DNA from: Pleomorphomonas sp.
Lineage (GTDB): Bacteria > Pseudomonadota > Alphaproteobacteria > Rhizobiales > Pleomorphomonadaceae
DNA: 64,000 nucleotides
Direction: 5' to 3'
Assembly: GCA_029976075.1 (NCBI GenBank)
Contig: JARKNW010000145.1
Coordinates: 62,001-126,000 of the forward strand
Below, one piece after another: positions 43,505 to 49,835 of this stretch; positions within the stretch are counted from its first letter, which is position 1, and every line of letters starts with the position of its first letter. The notes under the pieces were generated by a model, which saw only the letters and a program-made list of their open reading frames with translations, was not told the DNA's origin and made no database searches. The position numbers and the translations under genes were made by a program.

Positions 43505-44331
43505 TGACCTACGTCGATGCGCCCTCGACCGAGCGCCCACCCGCTGTCGCCCGCCGCCGCTGGACGGGCGCGCGCGTCACCGGCCTGGTGCTGATGACGC
43601 TCTGGGCCCTGTTGGGACTCTCCATCGTCTACATGCTGGTCGCCGGCTACGATCCCGAGAAGATCGCCAAGTACGGGCCGCGCATCCTGAACGGCATCTG
43701 GGTGACGCTGCACCTGGTGATCCTGTCCATCCTGCTTGGGGTGTTGATCTCGATCCCGGTCGCGGTCGGTCGCCTGTCCCGCAACCCGATCATCGGCGGC
43801 ATCGCCTTCGGCTATTCCTACTTCTTCCGTGGCACGCCGCTGCTCGCCCAGACATTCCTTGTCTATTACGGCGCCGGGCAGTTCACCGATGCCCTGAAGG
43901 CGGTGGGCCTATGGGTGTTCTTCCGGGACGCCTATTTCTGCGCCGTTCTGACCTTTTCGCTGAACACGGCCGCCTATCAGGCGGAAATCCTGGCCGGAGC
44001 CATTCGCTCGGTTCCGTCGGGCCAGTGGCAGGCCGCCGATTCGCTCGGCCTTCGGCCTTTCACGACCATGTACAAGGTCATCCTGCCGCAGGCGCTGATC
44101 ACCGCGCTCAGGCCCTACGGCAACGAAGTGATCCTGATGATCAAGGCGTCGGCAATCGCCTCGATCATCACCGTTCTCGATCTGATGGGGCAGACCCGCT
44201 ACGCCTTTTCCAAGACCTACGACCTCCAGATCTACATCTGGGCGGCGGTGATCTACCTCGTGACGGTGGAGGTGTTGCGCCGCCTGTGGGAAATGATGGA
44301 ACGCCGCCTCACTCGCCACCTCCGGCGCTAA
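43504..44331 (+). CDS. Polar amino-acid ABC transporter permease (HisM-like)
   Basis: A 275-residue permease pairing with the preceding one. A charged N-terminal extension of about 20 residues precedes the first helix; the coupling loop reads WQAADSLGLRPFTTMYKVIL. The start at 43504 is set by overlap with the preceding stop. A bidirectional-looking hairpin and a minus-strand lipoprotein gene follow, so the operon ends here without an ATP-binding subunit. That ATPase must be encoded elsewhere or shared with another system. Confidence 0.9.
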   Translation: MTYVDAPSTERPPAVARRRWTGARVTGLVLMTLWALLGLSIVYMLVAGYDPEKIAKYGPRILNGIWVTLHLVILSILLGVLISIPVAVGRLSRNPIIGGIAFGYSYFFRGTPLLAQTFLVYYGAGQFTDALKAVGLWVFFRDAYFCAVLTFSLNTAAYQAEILAGAIRSVPSGQWQAADSLGLRPFTTMYKVILPQALITALRPYGNEVILMIKASAIASIITVLDLMGQTRYAFSKTYDLQIYIWAAVIYLVTVEVLRRLWEMMERRLTRHLRR

Positions 44332-44364
44332 AAAACAAGGCCCGAAGCGGGGCTTCGGGCCTTG
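44329..44364 (-). terminator. Terminator of the lipoprotein gene, between convergent genes
   Basis: Perfect 13-base arms CAAGGCCCGAAGC (44336-44348) and GCTTCGGGCCTTG (44352-44364) with a GGG loop. On the minus strand it is followed by TTTTTTA. The stem may also slow the plus-strand permease transcript. Confidence 0.9.
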
Positions 44365-44398
44365 AGTAACGATGCGCGGCTAGGGCGCCGTCGTGCTA

Positions 44399-44674
44399 TC
44401 AGCGGCAGGCTGTGCGATACGGCCGGCCATAGCGATCGTAGGCGATGCAGTCTTCGCGCGGTGCGGTGGCACCCGCGATGGCCGCTCCGCCGATACCGCC
44501 GACGGCCGTACCGATGAGTGCGCCCTTGCCGCCGCCGGCAATGGCACCGACCGCCGCGCCGCCCAGCGCGCCGATGGCTGCGCCGGTGGTGACACGCTGC
44601 TGAGTGGGCGTCTGGTTGGCGCAAGCACCAAGGCCGAGTGCCAGCACGGTGACTGCAATTGCGAGAACTTTCAT
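44399..44674 (-). CDS. Glycine-zipper lipoprotein
   Basis: A 91-residue outer-membrane lipoprotein. The signal sequence ends in the lipobox LGAC (LAIAVTVLALGLGACANQ), with lipidation at that cysteine. The middle is a glycine zipper (GAAIGALGGAAVGAIAGGGK), which forms membrane-spanning helices, and a short tail holds two cysteines (EDCIAYDRY, RTACR). GGAGG just upstream supports the ATG at 44674. Similar proteins (the 17-kDa antigen type) contribute to envelope integrity; no specific function is assigned. Confidence 0.85.
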   Translation of the reverse strand: MKVLAIAVTVLALGLGACANQTPTQQRVTTGAAIGALGGAAVGAIAGGGKGALIGTAVGGIGGAAIAGATAPREDCIAYDRYGRPYRTACR

Positions 44675-44848
44675 GACTGCCTCCAATCTGGTCCTGTCGG
44701 TGACTTCAACGCATCAGCGGCAAAAGGGTTCCTCGCGCCGCGGCATCGCCGCCATCTGGTTCGCCACCGCGCCGTTTGATAGATGCGGCAGGGACAAGCG
44801 TCTGCAACAATAAGCGAAAACACTGCAAATGGATAGATGAGGTTGATG

Positions 44849-45718
44849 ATGGCAAAGGTCGTATTCCTCGGTCTCGGCGTAATGGGCTACCCGATGGCCG
44901 GTCACCTGCGGACGCGGGGAGGCCATGAAGTCACGGTCTACAACCGGACCGGGGCCAAGGCGGACGCCTGGGTAAATGCGTTCGGCGGGCGCGCCGCGGC
45001 AACGCCGCGCGAGGCGGCGGCGGGCGCCGATTTCGTATTCGCCTGCGTCGGCAACGACGATGATCTTCGCTCCGTCGTGCTCGGTGCCGACGGTGCCTTT
45101 GCCGGCATGAAGAAGGGCGCCATCTTCGTCGACCACACCACCGCTTCGGCGGGCGTGGCGCGCGAGCTTCAGGAAAAGGCGGCGGCCCTTGGCCTCGACT
45201 TTCTCGACGCGCCGGTGTCCGGCGGTCAGGCCGGCGCCGAGAACGGTGCCTTGACCATCATGGTCGGCGGCGATGACAAGAGCTTTGCCGCCGCCGAGCC
45301 GGTGATGCAGGCCTATGCCAAGATGATCGTCCACCTTGGACCGTCGGGCTCTGGACAGTTGGCCAAGATGGTCAACCAGATCTGCATCGCCGGCGTGGTG
45401 CAAGGGCTCGCCGAGGCCATCCATTTTGCGAAGTCGGCCGGGCTCGATGTCGAGAAGACCATCGCCGCTATCTCCAAGGGAGCCGCCCAGAGCTGGCAGA
45501 TGGAGAATCGCTGGAAGACCATGGAGGCCGGCAAGTTCGACTTCGGCTTTGCCGTGGACTGGATGCGCAAGGACCTCGGCATCGTTCTCGACGAGGCGCG
45601 GCGGACCGGCGCCCGTGTGCCGCTGACTGCCCTGGTCGATCAGTTCTATGCCGATGTCCAGGCCGCCGGCGGCAACAGGTGGGATACCTCGAGCCTGATC
45701 TCCCGCCTGGAAAAGTAA
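44849..45718 (+). CDS. Beta-hydroxyacid dehydrogenase (3-hydroxyisobutyrate dehydrogenase family)
   Basis: A 289-residue NAD(P)-dependent dehydrogenase. The dinucleotide-binding GLGVMGYPMAGHL motif, the substrate-binding DAPVSGGQAGAENG segment and the catalytic lysine in GQLAKMVNQI are present. The family includes 3-hydroxyisobutyrate, tartronate-semialdehyde and glyoxylate/succinic-semialdehyde reductases; the sequence does not decide between them. GAGG six bases before the ATG at 44849 chooses it among three close in-frame ATG codons. It is a single-gene unit divergent from the lipoprotein gene. Confidence 0.88.
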   Translation: MAKVVFLGLGVMGYPMAGHLRTRGGHEVTVYNRTGAKADAWVNAFGGRAAATPREAAAGADFVFACVGNDDDLRSVVLGADGAFAGMKKGAIFVDHTTASAGVARELQEKAAALGLDFLDAPVSGGQAGAENGALTIMVGGDDKSFAAAEPVMQAYAKMIVHLGPSGSGQLAKMVNQICIAGVVQGLAEAIHFAKSAGLDVEKTIAAISKGAAQSWQMENRWKTMEAGKFDFGFAVDWMRKDLGIVLDEARRTGARVPLTALVDQFYADVQAAGGNRWDTSSLISRLEK

Positions 45719-45897
45719 CTCAAGGCCGAGGTGGCCGGCGGCTCGACCGCTTCCGGCCGCTTCCGGCATGGGTGCCATTCGTCTTTCGCAAGGCTGGCTC
45801 ATGCCAGTCCGGGATGGGCGGATAAATGAATGCAGAAGGGTAGTTTTCTCAGGGCGCTAGCGGTTCGATCGGCGCAAGAATGTTGCCTTGGCTAACT

Positions 45898-45912
45898 TGC
45901 AAATTAGTTGCA
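45898..45912. promoter_or_regulatory. TGCAA-N5-TTGCA palindrome upstream of mntP
   Basis: A perfect inverted repeat, TGCAA (45898-45902) and TTGCA (45908-45912), lies in AT-rich DNA about 75 bases before the manganese riboswitch. It resembles the sites of the Fur-family manganese regulator Mur of alphaproteobacteria. Binding is not shown. Confidence 0.35.
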
Positions 45913-45971
45913 TTTTCACATAAGTATTTGGAATTGCTTGATTTTCCGTCGAGCGATGGGTATTCAAACCT

Positions 45972-46085
45972 CATCGGGGAGTAGCCACCGTCGCTTCAGA
46001 CGGGATCGCGTCAACATGCTCGCAGTCTTTGCGTGGCGCGATCGGCCGAGAGGTCCGGCAAGACCGTGGTGACGCCATCTTCGAG
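45972..46085 (+). promoter_or_regulatory. yybP-ykoY manganese riboswitch
   Basis: The leader of mntP contains the conserved landmarks of the yybP-ykoY RNA in the right order: CATCGGGGAGTAGCC (from about 45972), GTCAACATGCTCG (46010-46022) and GGTCCGGCAAGACC (46052-46065). These loops dock to form the Mn2+-binding site. The riboswitch switches on expression when manganese is high, which fits control of a manganese exporter. The exact ends are approximate, and whether it acts on termination or on translation is not clear. Confidence 0.85.
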
Positions 46086-46132
46086 CGAGATGTGACGACG
46101 TCATCCGGTATTGCGCTCGACTGGTATAGCCG

Positions 46133-46702
46133 ATGTCTCCGATCTCCATCGCCGTGCTCGCCGTGGGCATGTCCATCGACAGTCTGCTCGCTTCGGTGGG
46201 GGGCGGGGCCAGCCTTCGGCGCCAGTGCCGATTCTGCGATGCGGTGCTGGTGGGCGCGGTGTTCGCGGTCGTCCAGATGATCACGCCGTTGCTCGGCTGG
46301 ATGGCCGGTGCCGCCGCCAGTTCCTATGTCGCAAGTTTCGACCACTGGCTGGCCTTCGGACTGCTGACGCTGGTGGGCGGGCGCATGGTTCTGCTCGCCT
46401 TCCGCACCGAGGAAGAAGACGCTTGCGAGGTCAGCTTCATCGGCACTCCGACGGCCCTCCTGATGACGGCCATCGGCACGTCCATCGATGCCATGGCGGT
46501 GGGTGTTTCGCTCGCTTTCGTCAAGGCGAACATCATGATCATCGTGGCAGCGATCGGCGCCACGACATTCCTGATGTCGGCTGGTGGCGTGATGATGGGG
46601 CGGTTGATCGGCAACAGATTCGGCCGTTCCGCCGAAGTGGTCGGCGGTCTGGTGCTCGTCGGCCTCGGCTGCCTGATCCTGCATGAGCATCTCACGGCCT
46701 GA
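46133..46702 (+). CDS. mntP: Manganese efflux pump MntP
   Basis: A 189-residue inner-membrane exporter with six helices. The two characteristic aspartate motifs of the family are in AVGMSIDSLLASVGGG and AIGTSIDAMAVGVSLAFVK, which form the metal path. The ribosome site before the ATG is weak, which would suit translational control by the riboswitch just upstream. The first motif region is slightly unusual, with SLLASVGGG where many members have DAFAVSLG. It protects the cell from excess manganese. Confidence 0.92.
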   Translation: MSPISIAVLAVGMSIDSLLASVGGGASLRRQCRFCDAVLVGAVFAVVQMITPLLGWMAGAAASSYVASFDHWLAFGLLTLVGGRMVLLAFRTEEEDACEVSFIGTPTALLMTAIGTSIDAMAVGVSLAFVKANIMIIVAAIGATTFLMSAGGVMMGRLIGNRFGRSAEVVGGLVLVGLGCLILHEHLTA

Positions 46703-46901
46703 CCACCGGCTAGGCACGAATGCGTATCGTTCCTGGAATGGCTGCAAGCTAAATCGTTTGCCGCCCGACCAGGGCGGCTATTCGAATTCTTCAATGGATT
46801 TAGCTACATAGCGAAAAATCTGACCGTGGAACTCCTGATATTGCCTCTCATTCGCAACAGGCATAGCCGTGGGCTTGTGTCTTTGCGAAAGGAAGAGAGC
46901 C

Positions 46902-47927
46902 ATGGCAGCGACGATGAAGGCGGCGGTCGTTCATCAACTGGGCAAACCCCTTGAAATCGAGGAGTTGCCGATCCCCGATCCGGGGCCAAAGGAAATCCTG
47001 GTCCGCTTGTTCGCCTCGGGCGTCTGCCACACCGACCTGCACGCGGTGCGCGGCGACTGGCCGGTCAAGCCGCAGCCGCCATTCATTCCCGGCCATGAGG
47101 GTGTCGGCAAGGTGATCGCCATCGGCAAGGACGTCGAGCGCATCAAGGTCGGTGACCGCGTCGGCATTCCCTGGCTGCATACTGCCTGCGGCTATTGCGA
47201 GCATTGTCGTACCGGCTGGGAGACGCTGTGCGGCAGGCAGAAGAATACCGGCTACTCGGTCAATGGCTCGTTTGCCACCCACGCGCTCGCCGATCCCAAC
47301 TTCGTCAGCCTCATTCCCGATGCCCTGGGCTGGGCCGAGGCGGCGCCCGTTCTTTGCGCCGGCGTCACGGTCTACAAGGGGCTGAAGGAAGCGGAAGTCG
47401 CGCCCGGCCAATGGGTGGCCATTTCCGGCATCGGCGGTCTCGGCCACATGGCCATCCAATATGCGCGGGCCATGGGCATGCGGGTGATCGCCGTCACCGG
47501 TTCGCCTTCCAAGACCGAGCAGGCCAAGCGCCTGGGCGCCGAGATCGTCGTCAACACCCGCGAGGTGGATCCCGGCAAGGAGATCCAGCGTCTGGTGGGC
47601 GGCGTTCACGGTGTCCTGGTCACGGCCGTTTCGCCGACGGTGTTCGAGCAGGCGTTCGACATGCTGAGGCCGCACGGCACCATGTCGCTGGTTGGCTTGC
47701 CGCCGGACCGCTTTGCCATGCCCATCTTCGATACGGTGCTGAAACGCATCACCGTGCGCGGCTCGATCGTCGGCACGCGCCAGGATCTCGAAGAATCGCT
47801 GGCCATGGCGGCGAACGGTTTCGTCACCGCCGAGTACACCTGGGACAAGCTCGAGAACATCAACGACATCTTTGCCCGCATGAACAAGGGCGAGATAACC
47901 GGCCGGGTGGTGCTCGATCTCCAGTGA
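46902..47927 (+). CDS. adhP: Zinc-dependent alcohol dehydrogenase (AdhP-like)
   Basis: A 341-residue medium-chain alcohol dehydrogenase of the propanol-preferring type. Catalytic zinc ligands are in GVCHTDLHAVRGDWP and PGHEGVGKV, structural zinc cysteines in CGYCEHCRTGWETLC, and the NAD-binding motif in GIGGLGHMAIQYA. It oxidises primary alcohols to aldehydes with NAD+. AAAGGAAGAGAGCC before the ATG is a good ribosome site. A terminator hairpin lies just past its stop, inside the 3' end of the converging MFS gene. Confidence 0.94.
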   Translation: MAATMKAAVVHQLGKPLEIEELPIPDPGPKEILVRLFASGVCHTDLHAVRGDWPVKPQPPFIPGHEGVGKVIAIGKDVERIKVGDRVGIPWLHTACGYCEHCRTGWETLCGRQKNTGYSVNGSFATHALADPNFVSLIPDALGWAEAAPVLCAGVTVYKGLKEAEVAPGQWVAISGIGGLGHMAIQYARAMGMRVIAVTGSPSKTEQAKRLGAEIVVNTREVDPGKEIQRLVGGVHGVLVTAVSPTVFEQAFDMLRPHGTMSLVGLPPDRFAMPIFDTVLKRITVRGSIVGTRQDLEESLAMAANGFVTAEYTWDKLENINDIFARMNKGEITGRVVLDLQ

Positions 47928-47945
47928 CCGGTGTTCCGGGGAAGA

Positions 47946-49163
47946 TCACGGCAAGGCTTCGGAGTGATCCGGAGCCTTGTTCGTCCGCTCCGCCAGCCGC
48001 TCGCCGAGGGCGAATCCGGCAAAGGAGAGCAGCGACAAACCGGCCACCAGCGGCGCTACCACCGACCAACCCCAACCGCTCGCTACGTAGCCGATGAGCG
48101 GCGGGCCGATCAGCGATCCCGATGCACCGAACTGAGCGAACACGCCATTCGACGCCGTGACCAGTGACAGGGGAACCCCACTGCGGCGTAGCAGCATGGG
48201 CAGACGGGCGAAGGCGACGGCTGCGACGAGGCCCGAGATGGCATTGGCAGCGATGACCGCCGCCGCGACGGTCGTGCCCGAAAGGCAGGCGGCGGAGCCT
48301 CCGGCGGGAAATGCGGGAAAGAACAAAAGCGCTGGGATCCCGAGACCCGTGGCGATCAGCGCAAGCGGACGCCTGGCATCCTCGCTGCGGCCGATGAGAC
48401 GGGCCGCCGCGAAGCTGCCGGCGATGGTTGCGGCTGACGTCAGACCGGTGATCACGCCGGCGGTGGCGATCGAAAACCCCCAGATCTCTGCGAGATAGGC
48501 TGGCAACATGCCGAGCACGCCGACTTCCAGCGTCGTATAGAAGCCAAAGCCCAAAGCCAGAGCCCAGACGGCCAGCGGTGGCACCGCGAAGCCGGTTTGC
48601 CTGTGCTCGGCCATGACCGGCAGGCGGAAGGTTTTCGGCAGCGTGACCAGCACGGCCACGGCCCAGAAGACGAGAATGAAGCGCCAGTCGATCAGGCTGG
48701 CCGCAAATCCGGACAGCATCGTGCCGGCCGCGATGCCAATCGGCACGAACGTGCTCCAAAGGGCCAGCGCCGCCGCGCTGTCGCGACCGGCCGTCATGGC
48801 GATCAGGCTTGGCGCGGCGATCACCACCATCAGGTAGCCGATGCTCTCGATGAGGCGGGCGGCGTAAAGCCATGCGGCATCGGGTGCCGCCGCCGATGCG
48901 AGGCCGGCGACGGCCACCAGCGTTGAACCGGTTGCCAGCACGGCGCGCCCGGAAAACCGCGCGGCGACAATGCCGGCGATGCTGCCGAGGCTGGCTCCCC
49001 CGGCTTCGATCAACGATATCATCAGGCCGGCGCCGGTCAGCGTCAGACCGAGATCCGCGCGCATCGCCGGGATCAGGGCCGCCATCTTGCCCAGCTGGGC
49101 GGCGGCCAGCACCCCGGCGAACCAGAGGAGGAATATGGTCGGCCAACGCTTGGTCATCGTCAA
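47946..49163 (-). CDS. MFS transporter
   Basis: A 405-residue major-facilitator protein with twelve predicted helices, resembling CynX/NimT-type or sugar-efflux exporters. MAALIPAMRADLGLTLTGAG in the first helix pair and SGLVAAVAFARLPMLLRRSG in the C-terminal half show the usual two-bundle layout. The substrate is unknown. AAAGGA nine bases upstream supports the ATG at 49163; an ATG two codons later is also possible. The XRE regulator gene lies 54 bases beyond its start on the same strand, so it may be the first gene of a pair and control the transporter. Confidence 0.88.
   Translation of the reverse strand: MTMTKRWPTIFLLWFAGVLAAAQLGKMAALIPAMRADLGLTLTGAGLMISLIEAGGASLGSIAGIVAARFSGRAVLATGSTLVAVAGLASAAAPDAAWLYAARLIESIGYLMVVIAAPSLIAMTAGRDSAAALALWSTFVPIGIAAGTMLSGFAASLIDWRFILVFWAVAVLVTLPKTFRLPVMAEHRQTGFAVPPLAVWALALGFGFYTTLEVGVLGMLPAYLAEIWGFSIATAGVITGLTSAATIAGSFAAARLIGRSEDARRPLALIATGLGIPALLFFPAFPAGGSAACLSGTTVAAAVIAANAISGLVAAVAFARLPMLLRRSGVPLSLVTASNGVFAQFGASGSLIGPPLIGYVASGWGWSVVAPLVAGLSLLSFAGFALGERLAERTNKAPDHSEALP
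47952..47984 (+). terminator. Terminator of adhP inside the converging MFS gene
   Basis: CAAGGCTTCGGA (47952-47963) pairs with TCCGGAGCCTTG (47968-47979) with one wobble and a GTGA loop, followed by TTC. It occupies the last codons of the MFS gene. Confidence 0.65.
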
Positions 49164-49216
49164 AAGTCCTTTCGGACGATGGCTAGCAGTGCGGCGGATC
49201 AGCTTCCACGCATGAA

Positions 49217-49762
49217 TTATGCGTGCCGGGCGTAGAAGGAGGTGACCAACCGCCCCGATGAACCGTCGGAAAGCCGGACACGCTCCCAGAGCATCGGTCC
49301 GGGACGGATGGGGATGTCGAGATCGCCATTGGCACCGGTGCTGAACGACAGCGATGCGAGCTGGCCGTCATGCCAGCCGAGATCGTCGAGGCGGGCTTCC
49401 GCGGCCAGAATCTCGTCCGACGCGTAGACGAGCAGCGACCGTCCCAAATAGTCGGCGGGGTCCACGCGCCAATCGGCAGCGCGGGCGGGGGAGGCGGCGA
49501 GCAGCCGGTGGGTGCGGTCGCAGATGAGATGGACCGGATTGATCGAGGTTTCGACGAGCCGCTTCAATGCCGCGTCCTGCGCCGGGTCGGGACGCGCCGC
49601 AAAGATGGCTTGCAAGGTTCGCGTTTGCTCGATGGTCAGCGGCAGGCTGCCGTTTTCCCAGCGGGACACGGTGGGTTGGGTAACGCCCATCAGGTCGGCG
49701 AGGTGCGACTGCTTCATGCCGGCGAGGCGGCGCAGATGCCTGAGCGGGAGCGCGGGAACCAT
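49217..49762 (-). CDS. XRE-family regulator with C-terminal PAS-like domain
   Basis: A regulator of 181 residues. The helix-turn-helix is MKQSHLADLMGVTQPTVSRW followed by ENGSLPL. The C-terminal two-thirds (PVHLICDRTHRLLAASPARA, later GANGDLDIPIRPGPMLWERV) is a sensory part resembling a PAS/MmyB-like fold. The ATG at 49762 has AAGG nine bases upstream and removes a non-conserved leader. It precedes the MFS gene on the same strand and probably regulates it. Confidence 0.82.
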   Translation of the reverse strand: MVPALPLRHLRRLAGMKQSHLADLMGVTQPTVSRWENGSLPLTIEQTRTLQAIFAARPDPAQDAALKRLVETSINPVHLICDRTHRLLAASPARAADWRVDPADYLGRSLLVYASDEILAAEARLDDLGWHDGQLASLSFSTGANGDLDIPIRPGPMLWERVRLSDGSSGRLVTSFYARHA

Positions 49763-49835
49763 AGCAAAGAGCCTTGATGTCCGGCCATGGCCGGAGTTGG
49801 CAAGGGTACGTCCGCTTAGCCTTGCCGGCAAGTCG

